Of a stretch of DNA of 64,000 bases, positions 8,065 through 15,573 are shown one piece after another (the first letter of the stretch is position 1; the number at the start of each line of letters is the position of its first letter). Source of the stretch: Quadrisphaera sp. DSM 44207 (GTDB lineage: Bacteria; Actinomycetota; Actinomycetes; Actinomycetales; Quadrisphaeraceae); the NCBI RefSeq assembly GCF_900101335.1, contig NZ_FNKA01000003.1, positions 496,001-560,000 of the forward strand, in the 5' to 3' direction. Made by a program: the position numbers and the translations under genes. The notes below the pieces were generated by a model. That model was not told where the DNA came from and ran no database searches. It saw only the letters and a list, made by a program, of their open reading frames with translations.

Positions 8065-8110
8065 CGCCGCGCCACGCCGGACGCCGCAGCGCGGCGGCGG
8101 GCCGCGGTGC

Positions 8111-9079
8111 TCAGCCGCGCGCCTGCGCGAGGACGGCGTCCATCGTCTCCATGACCGAGACCGTCTCGTCGAGCGGCATGAGCGGGCTCTCGAGCAGGCC
8201 CTCGCGCAGGCAGCGCGCCACCTCGTCGGCCTCGAACCGCAGCCCGCGGCCCTCCACCCGCCCGTCGAAGCGCTCCGGCTCCCCCTCGCGGGGGACGAGC
8301 GTGATCACCGTGGGCGCGTAGAAGTCGCCCTCGACCTCGACGCGGGCGTCGGTGCCGACCACGGCCGCGCGCGTCGGCGTCCTCGCCGCGGAGGTGCAGT
8401 GCAGCACCGCGTGGGCCCCGCCGGGGTGGTCCAGCAGGATCGACGTGCGCCCGTCCACGCCCGTGAACGCGGGCGTGACGAGCGCCGTGACGCCGCTCGG
8501 GGCCCCCAGCACCATCGAGGCGAAGGAGACCGGGTAGACGCCCAGGTCCAGCAGCGCCCCGCCGCCGAGCGCGGGGTCGAAGAGGCGGTGCGCCGGGTCG
8601 CGCGGGAACCACTGGCCGTGGTCGGCGGTGACGACCACCAGCTCGCCCAGGGCGCCGTCCGCCAGCAGCTGCCGCAGCCGGGCGGTGTGCGGCAGGAACC
8701 GCGTCCACATGGCCTCCATGAGGAACAGGCCCTGCGCGCGCGCGACGCCCACCAGGTCGCGCGCCTGCGCGGCGTCCATCGTGAACGCCTTCTCCACCAG
8801 GACGGGCTTGCCGGCCCGCAGGGCGAGCAGGGCGTCCTCGTGGTGCATCGGGTGCGGGGTGGCGACGTAGACGACGTCGACCTCCGGGTCCTCCACCAGC
8901 GCGGCGTAGCTGCCGTGGCGGCGCGGGACCCCGAAGCGGTCGGCGAAGGCGTGCGCCCGCTCGCGCGTGCGCGAGCCGACGGCGACGACGGTGCCGGAGC
9001 CCGTGAGGGCGAGGTCCGCGGTGAAGTCGCCCGCGATGCCGCCCGTGCCGATCACGCCCCAGCGCAGCGGTGCGTCCAT
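8111..9079 (-). CDS. Gfo/Idh/MocA family NAD(P)-dependent oxidoreductase
   Basis: 322 aa. The N-terminal Rossmann domain carries WGVIGTGGIAGDF, and the catalytic Lys lies in PVLVEKAFT near residue 95. The C-terminal alpha/beta domain (GGGALLDLGVYPVSFASMVLG) is typical of the dihydrodiol/xylose dehydrogenase branch. It should oxidise a cyclic polyol or sugar; the substrate is unknown. The ribosome site GGGGAGG lies upstream of the ATG. It stands alone, converging on the accessory patch. Confidence 0.9.
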   Translation of the reverse strand: MDAPLRWGVIGTGGIAGDFTADLALTGSGTVVAVGSRTRERAHAFADRFGVPRRHGSYAALVEDPEVDVVYVATPHPMHHEDALLALRAGKPVLVEKAFTMDAAQARDLVGVARAQGLFLMEAMWTRFLPHTARLRQLLADGALGELVVVTADHGQWFPRDPAHRLFDPALGGGALLDLGVYPVSFASMVLGAPSGVTALVTPAFTGVDGRTSILLDHPGGAHAVLHCTSAARTPTRAAVVGTDARVEVEGDFYAPTVITLVPREGEPERFDGRVEGRGLRFEADEVARCLREGLLESPLMPLDETVSVMETMDAVLAQARG

Positions 9080-9243
9080 GCGCCTGCCTCCCCGTCGGTG
9101 GTGGGGTCGCCATCCTCCCGGGCGGGGTGCGCGGCCCGCGCGCGGGTGCCGTGCCTGCGGACCGCGCCCGGGCTCACCTGGACCCGCGGCGGAACTCCCG
9201 GCGCGGGACCGCCGCGCCGGAGCCGGAGCCGACGCCCCTCGTG

Positions 9244-9301
9244 CCGTCCGTCCCGGGGGGCGGGAACCGCTCCTCCGGCCCCCGCCCCCCGGGACGGACG
9301 G
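9244..9301 (-). terminator. 21-bp perfect hairpin behind the 5'-nucleotidase gene
   Basis: Arms 9244-9264 and 9281-9301 are perfect reverse complements with a 16-nt loop, beginning 3 nt after the stop codon of the minus-strand nucleotidase gene. Almost pure G/C and without a T run. Confidence 0.75.
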
Positions 9302-9304
9302 GCG

Positions 9305-11098
9305 TCAGGGGACGACGGTGATGCGGTCCGTCGCCGGCGGGGCGATCGGCTCGCCCGCCAGGGAGGAGACGAGGGCGTCGACGTCGAAGCCGGGCTGGTT
9401 GACCGGGTTCGTGCCCTGGGTGAGCACCGTGAAGCCATCCCCGCCGCCGGCGAGGAAGCTGTTCACCGTGATCCGGTACGTCGCCGCCGGGTCGACGGCC
9501 GTGCCGCCGATGGTCAGCGAGCCCGGCACCACCCTGCGCTCGGAGGCGTCGACGGTGTAGGCCACCGAGCTGGAGGGCTGCAGCACCCGCCCGACGGCGA
9601 ACTGCTGGTCCAGCAGCGCGTACAGCTGGGCACCGGTCAGGTCGAGCGTGGTGAGCAGGTTGTTGAACGGCTGGACGGTGAAGGCCTCGCCGTAGGTGAC
9701 GACGCCGGCCCCCTCGCCCGCGGGCGAGGGGGCGTGGGTCAGGTCGGCGCGCACGCCGCCGGGGTTCATGAACGCCGCGACGGCACCCGCCTCGTCGTCC
9801 GTGGCCGCCAGCTGCGCGTCGGCGACGAGGTTCCCCAGCGGGGACTCCCCCAGCAGCGCCGTGCTCGCGCCGGAGGCGGGCAGCAGCTCCTCCTGGGCGC
9901 GCACGACGTCGGCGGTCACGGCCCCGACCGGCTCGTTCGCGATGGGCGCGGCGATCTCCTGGTAGCGGGCGATCAGCGCCTGCGCCGCCGGGTCCGGGGC
10001 CACGTCGCGGGTGACGACGACGTTCTCGGCCTCCTTGGCGACGACGTCGCCGCTGCGGCGGTCGACGGTCAGGTCGACGTCGGTGATGAGCCGGCCGTTG
10101 GAGAGGGCCTGGGTGACGAGCTTGCCGTCGACGAGCTGACCGCCCTCGCAGACGAAGCCGGTGTGGGTGTGCCCGGTCATCACGACGTCGACCTCGTCGT
10201 CGAGCGCGCGCACGACGTCGAACGCGGGCCCGGTGGGCGCGTCGCACGCCTGCACGGAGCCGGTGGTGGCGCCGCCCTCGTGCAGGGAGACGACGACGGT
10301 CTCCACGCCCCGGCGGCGCAGCTGCTCGACGTACCGGTTGACGGTCTCGGCCTCGTCGAGGAACTGCACGTCCTCGATGCCGGCGGCGGAGACGATGCTC
10401 GGCGTCCCCTCCAGGACGACGCCGATGACGCCCACGCGCACGCCGCCGACCCTCTCCACCGCGTAGGGCCGGAAGATCGGCTTCCCCGTGGTGCGGTCGA
10501 CGACGTTCGCCGCCAGCCACGTGGCGTCCGACCCGTCGTAGCCGTCGCCGTCGAGGCACCCGTCGACCGGGTGGCACTGCCCGCCCCGCACGAGGCGCCG
10601 CAGCTCGTCGACGCCCTCGTCGAACTCGTGGTTGCCCACGGTCGCGAGGTCGAGGCCGAGCGCGTCCATCGCCTCGACCGTCGGCTCGTCGCGGAAGAGC
10701 GCGGCGAGGAACGGGCTGCCGCCGACGAGGTCGCCGTTGCTGATCGTCAGGGTGTTGTGGTTCTCCGCCTCCTGCTGGCGCAGGTGGGTGGCGAAGAAGG
10801 CCAGGCCCCCGGCGTCGAGGGTCGCGCCGTCGACGCTCACTCGAGCGCCCGAGCCGGTCGGGGGCTCCAGCGCCCCGTGGAAGTCGTTGAAGCCCAGCAG
10901 CTGCACCTGCACCGACGGGGCGCCGGAGGGCTTGGTGGCCTTGGTGGCCTTGGTGGCCTTGGTGGCCTTGGCGGCCTTGGCGGCCTTGGTGGGCCCGGCG
11001 GTCGCGGCGCTCTCGGCGACGGCGGGGGCGGTGTCGAGAGCGAGCGCGCCGAGCGAGAGCGACGCCGCGAGGGCGGCGGCCAGGGAGCGGTGCCTCAT
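9305..11098 (-). CDS. Secreted bifunctional metallophosphatase / 5'-nucleotidase
   Basis: 597 aa from ATG 11098 (GGAGGA ribosome site). Signal peptide RSLAAALAASLSLGALALD ending near AVAES, then a Lys/Thr/Ala repeat linker (KATKATKAT) coded by a 9-bp DNA repeat at about 10926-10985. The metallophosphatase domain shows GFNDFHGAL, VGNHEFDEG and MTGHTHTGF for two metal ions. The C-terminal substrate domain has YGEAFTVQPFNN and FLAGGGDGF. It hydrolyses nucleotides or nucleotide sugars outside the cell to supply nucleoside and phosphate. No sortase motif is seen, so it is probably released or held by the basic linker. Ends in a strong hairpin. Confidence 0.92.
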   Translation of the reverse strand: MRHRSLAAALAASLSLGALALDTAPAVAESAATAGPTKAAKAAKATKATKATKATKPSGAPSVQVQLLGFNDFHGALEPPTGSGARVSVDGATLDAGGLAFFATHLRQQEAENHNTLTISNGDLVGGSPFLAALFRDEPTVEAMDALGLDLATVGNHEFDEGVDELRRLVRGGQCHPVDGCLDGDGYDGSDATWLAANVVDRTTGKPIFRPYAVERVGGVRVGVIGVVLEGTPSIVSAAGIEDVQFLDEAETVNRYVEQLRRRGVETVVVSLHEGGATTGSVQACDAPTGPAFDVVRALDDEVDVVMTGHTHTGFVCEGGQLVDGKLVTQALSNGRLITDVDLTVDRRSGDVVAKEAENVVVTRDVAPDPAAQALIARYQEIAAPIANEPVGAVTADVVRAQEELLPASGASTALLGESPLGNLVADAQLAATDDEAGAVAAFMNPGGVRADLTHAPSPAGEGAGVVTYGEAFTVQPFNNLLTTLDLTGAQLYALLDQQFAVGRVLQPSSSVAYTVDASERRVVPGSLTIGGTAVDPAATYRITVNSFLAGGGDGFTVLTQGTNPVNQPGFDVDALVSSLAGEPIAPPATDRITVVP

Positions 11099-11197
11099 GG
11101 GTCCTCCACGAACGGGTGCCCGGGTGCGGATGATCCGCACCCTACGTCCCATTGTGTGCGCGCACGGTGACAGTTCCGGGAACGTGCGGTGCCCGGT

Positions 11198-11845
11198 TCA
11201 GGCCGGTGCCGAGGGCGCCCCGGCGGCCGCCCACGGCAGCAGGACGCCGAGCACCACGAGCGCCGCGCCGGAGGCGGCCACCAGCGCCCGCCAGCCGGTG
11301 CCCAGGCCGTCGAGGAAGCCGCCGGGGCCGCCGGCGGGCGCCACCCCCGCCGGCTCCAGGGACGCGGTGAGCGCGAACAGCTCGACGCGGGAGGCGAGCA
11401 GCGCCCGCTGGGACTGCAGCGACTCCAGCTCGCCCTGGCGCTGCGCGAGCGCCTGCTCCGCCTGCACCAGGGCCTCGGTCGTCGGGGCGCCGTCGAGCAG
11501 CCCCTGCAGGCGCCCGACCGAGGTCTGCAGGGCGCTGACGCGGGCGTCGAGGTCGACGGCGTCCGCGGTGACGTCCGAGCTGGAGACCGAGACCTCCGCG
11601 ACGTCGCCGAGGTCCTCCAGCCGGGCGAGCACCCCGGTCAGGGCCTGCGCCGGCACCCGGGTGACCAGCTGCGCCGAGCCGGCCCCGCCGTCCGGGGACG
11701 CCGCGCGCTCGGTGCGCTCCTCGACGCGGCCGCCGGCGGGCTCCACGGGCTCGCCGACCCGCTGGGCGGCCCGCGCGGGCTCGGCCACGGCGATCCGCGC
11801 GGACGCCGTGGTGACGACCTGCCGGTCCTCGGCCGCGGCGAGCAC
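11198..11845 (-). CDS. DUF4349 domain protein lacking its N-terminal signal
   Basis: 215 aa from the only in-frame start, GTG 11845. The domain is clear (DRQVVTTASARIAV, SAQLVTRVPAQALTGVL, DARVSALQTSVGRLQGLLDG), with a helical hairpin and one C-terminal membrane segment (LVAASGAALVVLGVLLPW). Family members normally begin with a lipoprotein signal peptide. Here the frame upstream to the pncA stop at 11990 has no other ATG, GTG or TTG and no hydrophobic stretch, so the export signal is missing. Function of the family is unknown; envelope anchoring is assumed. It follows pncA on the same strand and is probably co-transcribed. Confidence 0.75.
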   Translation of the reverse strand: MLAAAEDRQVVTTASARIAVAEPARAAQRVGEPVEPAGGRVEERTERAASPDGGAGSAQLVTRVPAQALTGVLARLEDLGDVAEVSVSSSDVTADAVDLDARVSALQTSVGRLQGLLDGAPTTEALVQAEQALAQRQGELESLQSQRALLASRVELFALTASLEPAGVAPAGGPGGFLDGLGTGWRALVAASGAALVVLGVLLPWAAAGAPSAPA

Positions 11846-11989
11846 CGCCGCGGCCGGGTCGGCGTCCGCCGCCGTCGACCCACCGGCCGCGTCGCCGTCC
11901 TGGGCCGACTCCGCACCGGCCCCGTGGCCGGATCGTGTCCGCCCGCCGCGGCGGGCTCGGCGCGGTGGGCCCGCCGCGGCGGGCGGTGC

Positions 11990-12583
11990 TCACACCAGGT
12001 GCACGCCCGCGGCCGCCATGTCCGCCCGCGCCCGCTGCGGGTCCTCCGGTCGCAGGGCCACGAACCGGGTGACCGCCAGCGGCACGGTGACGTCGTAGCC
12101 CAGCCGCGCGCCGTCCAGCGCCGTGGCGCGCACGCAGTGGTCCCCGGCGAGGCCCACGACGACCAGGCGCCGCACGCCGGCCTCCTGCAGCAGGGCGCCG
12201 AGGCGGGTGGCGTCCGTGCGCCCGCTGGCGAGGTCGACCTCGGAGAAGCCGGAGTAGCCGTCCTCGGTGCCGGTGCCCTTGCGCACCCGCGAGGCGCCCT
12301 CCGGCACCCGCAGCCCCGGCGCCAGCTCCGCCCCCGGGGTGCCGGCCACGCAGTGCACCGGCCAGGTCCCGCCGTCCTGCGCGAAGTGCGGGGTGTGCTC
12401 GGGGTGCCAGTCCTGCGTGAAGACGACGGGCGAGCCCGCCGCGACCGCGGCGTCGACCTCGGCGTTGACGAGCGGGACGACGTCCTCGCCGCCGGCCACG
12501 TACAGGCCCCCGGCGGGGTCGGCGAAGTCCACCTGGACGTCGACGACGACGAGCGCGGTGCCGGGTGCGTACTGCTGCGGCAT
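11990..12583 (-). CDS. pncA: Nicotinamidase / isochorismatase-family hydrolase
   Basis: 197 aa. Catalytic triad visible: Asp15 in VVDVQVDF, Lys in RVRKGTGTE and Cys in GLAGDHCVRAT. Metal ligands of the PncA type lie in TQDWHPEHTPHF and WPVHC. This set is diagnostic for nicotinamidase, which converts nicotinamide to nicotinate for NAD salvage and activates pyrazinamide in mycobacteria. Cytoplasmic. ATG start at 12583 with a weak GAGG site; divergent from the GGDEF gene across about 150 bp. Confidence 0.9.
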   Translation of the reverse strand: MPQQYAPGTALVVVDVQVDFADPAGGLYVAGGEDVVPLVNAEVDAAVAAGSPVVFTQDWHPEHTPHFAQDGGTWPVHCVAGTPGAELAPGLRVPEGASRVRKGTGTEDGYSGFSEVDLASGRTDATRLGALLQEAGVRRLVVVGLAGDHCVRATALDGARLGYDVTVPLAVTRFVALRPEDPQRARADMAAAGVHLV

Positions 12584-12670
12584 GGGGCACAGCCTCGCAC
12601 CCCGGGCCGGCCGCGGTGCGGCCGGCGCCCGCTCGTCGCGCGCCCGGGCCCCGTCGGGCGGTCCGTGGGC

Positions 12671-12676
12671 GATAAT
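12671..12676 (+). promoter_or_regulatory. Candidate -10 box (GATAAT) for the GGDEF gene
   Basis: GATAAT is close to the sigma-70 consensus and stands out in this GC-rich spacer, 58 nt before the ATG. No clear -35 is visible. Confidence 0.4.
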
Positions 12677-12734
12677 CCGTCCCAGCGCTCCGAGGAGCAC
12701 CCGACGAGCACCCGACGAGCGATGGAGGGCCCGG

Positions 12735-14171
12735 ATGAGCAGCGCCGCGGCCGTCGTGGACTCCCTCGGCGCGCACGACGTGCTGTTCTTCCGCCGGCTG
12801 CGGCGCGGGGTGTGGTCCCACGTCAGCGGCGTCGGCCGCGGCGCCGGCTGGGCCGGCACGGTCGCCGTCGCCGAGGACGGCGCGGCCGGCGCGGGTGGGG
12901 TCGGCAGCGCAGGCGGGCTCGGCGGCGGCGGCGCCGCGGGGGAGGGCGCGGAGCCGGTGCTGCGCCGCGCGCTCGGAGCGACCGGCGTGGTCCGCCTGCT
13001 CTCGGCCACGCCCGCGCGCGTCGTGGGCCCGTACTTCGCCGGCACCGCGGCGGTGCTGCGCGTGGACGGCGACCTGCTGGCCGTGTGGGGCCACCCCGGG
13101 CGCAGCGAGCGGCTCCTGGCCGCCACCGACGAGGAGCTCTCCCGCGCGTCGGCTGACCTCGTGGACGCGGCGGAGGACGACACCGCGGCCCGGCGGCTGT
13201 CCGACGAGCTCGCCGTGCTGCACGCCGTCCAGGAGCTGACCGCCAGCCTGGACCAGCCGCTGCCGCAGACGCTGCACCGGGTCGCCGCCGTGCTCGCCGA
13301 GGCCCTCGGCTGCGCCCTGGCGGCGGCGTGGGTCGGCGACCGGTGCGCGGTGGTCGAGCGCGGGTGGCGCGCGCACGCCGACGCGCCGCAGGTCGCAGCC
13401 GCGGCGGCGGGCGTTGCCCCGCCGCCCGGCGCGCCCGCCGTCGTCCGCCAGGACAGCGCCGCCCACCCGCTGCCGCCGCCGCTCTCCCCGGCGCAGGGCG
13501 TGGTCTCCCACCTCCTGCTCGGCCTGGACGTGCCGGGCGGCGGAGGGGTGGTCGCCGTGCACACCACCGCCGCGCCGCGCGGCTTCACCGAGCTGTGCCA
13601 GCGCACCGCCGCCCAGCTGACCAGCACCGCGAGCGTGCTGCTGCAGGTGGCGCTGGCCCGCGAGCGCGTCGAGCAGCAGCTGCACGACGCGCGCCTGCTG
13701 CTGGGTCGCGACGCCCTGACGGACGTCGGCAGCCGCCACCGCTGGGACGAGGAGCTGGCCCGCGCCCAGCAGCTCGTGGACGGCGGCACGACCGTGTCCG
13801 TGGCCCTGCTCGACCTCGACGACCTCAAGTGGGTCAACGACACCCACGGCCACCCGGCCGGCGACGCGCTGCTGCGCGCGTGCGCCGCCGCGGTGCGCGG
13901 CTGCCTGCGCGGGGACAGCGACGTCGTCGCCCGCGTCGGCGGCGACGAGTTCGCCGTCCTCGTGCCCCGCGCCACCGACACCGAGGCCCTGGCCGCGCGG
14001 CTGCGCTCCGGCGTGGACGGCACGCTGCTGCCCTCCGGCCTGCCGCTGCGCGTGTCCATCGGCGTCGCCCGCTGCGGCCCGGGGCAGAGGGTCGCCGACG
14101 CCTTCGCCGAGGCCGACGCCGCCATGTACGCGGACAAGCGCCGCCGCCGCGACCAGCCGCGACCGGTCTGA
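12735..14171 (+). CDS. GAF-GGDEF protein, probable diguanylate cyclase
   Basis: 478 aa from ATG 12735 with GGAGGG at 12724-12729. Residues 1-150 are a variable Gly/Ala-rich region, about 165-315 fit a GAF-like sensor, then a short helix leads to a GGDEF domain (from LLLGRDALTDVGSRHRWDEEL to the end). The active site is intact: VGGDEFAVL, substrate and metal residues in DLDDLKWVNDTHGHPAGD, and ADAAMYADKR near the end. It should make cyclic-di-GMP from two GTP. The usual RxxD product-inhibition site before GGDEF is not present. No membrane segment, so cytoplasmic. Repeats of 10 bp cover its stop codon. Confidence 0.9.
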   Translation: MSSAAAVVDSLGAHDVLFFRRLRRGVWSHVSGVGRGAGWAGTVAVAEDGAAGAGGVGSAGGLGGGGAAGEGAEPVLRRALGATGVVRLLSATPARVVGPYFAGTAAVLRVDGDLLAVWGHPGRSERLLAATDEELSRASADLVDAAEDDTAARRLSDELAVLHAVQELTASLDQPLPQTLHRVAAVLAEALGCALAAAWVGDRCAVVERGWRAHADAPQVAAAAAGVAPPPGAPAVVRQDSAAHPLPPPLSPAQGVVSHLLLGLDVPGGGGVVAVHTTAAPRGFTELCQRTAAQLTSTASVLLQVALARERVEQQLHDARLLLGRDALTDVGSRHRWDEELARAQQLVDGGTTVSVALLDLDDLKWVNDTHGHPAGDALLRACAAAVRGCLRGDSDVVARVGGDEFAVLVPRATDTEALAARLRSGVDGTLLPSGLPLRVSIGVARCGPGQRVADAFAEADAAMYADKRRRRDQPRPV

Positions 14172-14190
14172 CCCGGTCTGACCCGGTCCG
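14161..14190 (+). repeat. Three 10-bp repeats across the GGDEF stop codon
   Basis: Three 10-bp units (GACCGGTCTG, ACCCGGTCTG, ACCCGGTCCG) run through the TGA at 14169-14171 and place a second TGA in another frame. Confidence 0.6.
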
Positions 14191-14209
14191 CCCGCACGAT
14201 CTCGCCCGC

Positions 14210-14623
14210 ATGAGCCCCTCCCGCACGAGCCGCCTGCCTCCGCTGGGCTCCCTGCTGGCGCGGGCGGTGCTCGCGCTCGCCGTGCTCGTGCACCTGGTGG
14301 TCCTCTACGCGCCGCGGGCGCCGTCCGGGGGCGGGACGCCCGGCGTCGACAAGGTCGTCCACGTCGCCGTCTTCGCGCTCGTGGTGTGGGCGGGCCGGTG
14401 GGCGCGGCTGGCTCGGCGCCCCCTGGTGCTCGTGCTGCTCGGCCACGCGCTGGTCTCCGAGGCGCTGCAGCACTGGCTGCTGCCGGCCCGCAGCGGCGAC
14501 TCGCTCGACGTGCTGGCCGACGCGGCCGGGGTCGCGCTCGGCGCGCTGCTCGCCGTGCCGCGCCCGCCCGCGCGCGCGATGATGCAGCCGTGGCCGCGGG
14601 AGGGGAGGAGGGCTGGTCGATGA
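14210..14623 (+). CDS. VanZ-like small membrane protein
   Basis: 137 aa, four predicted membrane segments: LLARAVLALAVLVHLVVLYA, VVHVAVFALVVWAG, PLVLVLLGHALVSEALQHWL and a last Ala/Gly-rich one. The conserved Asp-Lys-Val-X-His motif (GVDKVVHVAVFA), the EALQHWL helix and the DSLDVLADAAGV helix are VanZ-family hallmarks. VanZ members modulate lipoglycopeptide resistance, but most, like this one, have no known role. The 3' end overlaps algH by 4 bp (ATGA), so the two are coupled. Confidence 0.8.
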   Translation: MSPSRTSRLPPLGSLLARAVLALAVLVHLVVLYAPRAPSGGGTPGVDKVVHVAVFALVVWAGRWARLARRPLVLVLLGHALVSEALQHWLLPARSGDSLDVLADAAGVALGALLAVPRPPARAMMQPWPREGRRAGR

Positions 14624-15168
14624 CCGGCCGGCTGCTCGTCGCCACGCCCGCGCTGCGCCACCCCGCCTTCCGGCGCGCCGTCGTCCTGCTGCTCGACCAC
14701 ACCCGCGAGGGCGGCGCGCTCGGCGTCGTCGTCAACCGGCCGACGGCCATGGACGTCGAGGCGGTCCTGCCCGGGTGGCAGCCCTTCGTCACCGTGCCCG
14801 GGCGCCTGTTCCAGGGCGGCCCGGTGGCCCTGGACACCGCCCTCGGCCTCGTCACCGTCCCGGGGGACGAGTCCGACCCGCTCGGGGTGCGGCGCATCGT
14901 CGGCTCGGTGGGCGTGGTCGACCTCGACGCGCCGCCCGAGGTCGTCACGCCCGTGCTCGCGGGCCTGCGCATCTTCGCCGGCTACGCCGGGTGGAGCGCG
15001 GGCCAGCTGGAGGGGGAGATCGAGGAGGGCTCCTGGTACGTCGTCGACGGCGAGGCCGGGGACGCCTTCACCGACGACCCCGAGGGGCTGTGGAGCGACG
15101 TCTTGCGCCGCCAGCCCGGGGAGCTGGCCTGGGTGTCCACCTTCCCCGACGACCCGGCGATGAACTGA
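14620..15168 (+). CDS. YqgE/AlgH family protein
   Basis: 182 aa. Family motifs: GRLLVATPALRHPAFRRAVV, GALGVVVNRPTAM, FQGGPVALDTALGL and FAGYAGWSAGQLEGEIEEG. AlgH-type proteins are single-domain cytoplasmic proteins of conserved structure and uncertain biochemical role, linked to alginate regulation in Pseudomonas. ATG 14620 overlaps the VanZ-like stop codon; DUF3039 follows after its own promoter. Confidence 0.93.
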   Translation: MTGRLLVATPALRHPAFRRAVVLLLDHTREGGALGVVVNRPTAMDVEAVLPGWQPFVTVPGRLFQGGPVALDTALGLVTVPGDESDPLGVRRIVGSVGVVDLDAPPEVVTPVLAGLRIFAGYAGWSAGQLEGEIEEGSWYVVDGEAGDAFTDDPEGLWSDVLRRQPGELAWVSTFPDDPAMN

Positions 15169-15209
15169 GCCGGCCCGCGCGGAGCGGGCCTGCCTCGCCG
15201 CGGTCGACC

Positions 15210-15215
15210 TAGACT
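15210..15215 (+). promoter_or_regulatory. -10 box (TAGACT) 7 nt before DUF3039
   Basis: TAGACT ends 7 nt before ATG 15223 and there is no Shine-Dalgarno sequence, so transcription would begin at or next to the start codon and give a leaderless mRNA. Confidence 0.5.
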
Positions 15216-15222
15216 CGGGTGC

Positions 15223-15573
15223 ATGAGCGAGCCGCTGTCCGACCCCGCCGCCCGCCCGGCGTCCCAGCCCTCGGGGCCCGGCACCTCCGGGACGGCGGTC
15301 CTCGACCGCCAGCGCCTCGAGCAGCCCGTCGAGCCCGGGGACCACGAGCGCTTCGCCCACTACGTGCGCAAGGAGAAGGTCCTGGAGTCGGCGCTGTCGG
15401 GGGAGCCCGTCGTCGCGCTGTGCGGCAAGGTGTGGGTGCCCGGCCGCGACCCGAACCGCTTCCCGGTCTGCCCGGTGTGCAAGGAGGTCTACGACGGCCT
15501 GCGCGACCGGGCGGACGGCCCGGGCTCCGGCGGCTCGGGCTCCGGCGGCTCGGGCTCCGGCGCCGGGGAGTGA
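15223..15573 (+). CDS. DUF3039 domain protein, probable zinc-binding
   Basis: 116 aa. The conserved block HERFAHYVRKEKVLESALSG, VVALCGKVWVPGRDPNRFPV and CPVCKEVY defines the family; LCGK plus CPVC supply Cys ligands of a zinc-ribbon type. The N-terminus is disordered and the C-terminus is a Gly/Ser repeat (GSGGSGSGGSGSG). Function unknown; the family is common in actinobacteria. The MFS gene starts inside its stop codon (GTGA, 15570), so the two are translationally coupled. Confidence 0.9.
   Translation: MSEPLSDPAARPASQPSGPGTSGTAVLDRQRLEQPVEPGDHERFAHYVRKEKVLESALSGEPVVALCGKVWVPGRDPNRFPVCPVCKEVYDGLRDRADGPGSGGSGSGGSGSGAGE

Noticed and set aside
3435-8110. Intact integrative element inserted at tmRNA
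   Set aside because: No integrase gene and no second copy of the tmRNA 3' end (CGATTCCCGCCACCTCC) could be found downstream in the window.
11638-12711. Minus-strand frame beginning MLVGCSS, which looks like a lipobox
   Set aside because: The sequence after it is Arg/Pro/Ser-rich shadow of pncA and DUF4349, and it starts inside the leader of the divergent GGDEF gene.
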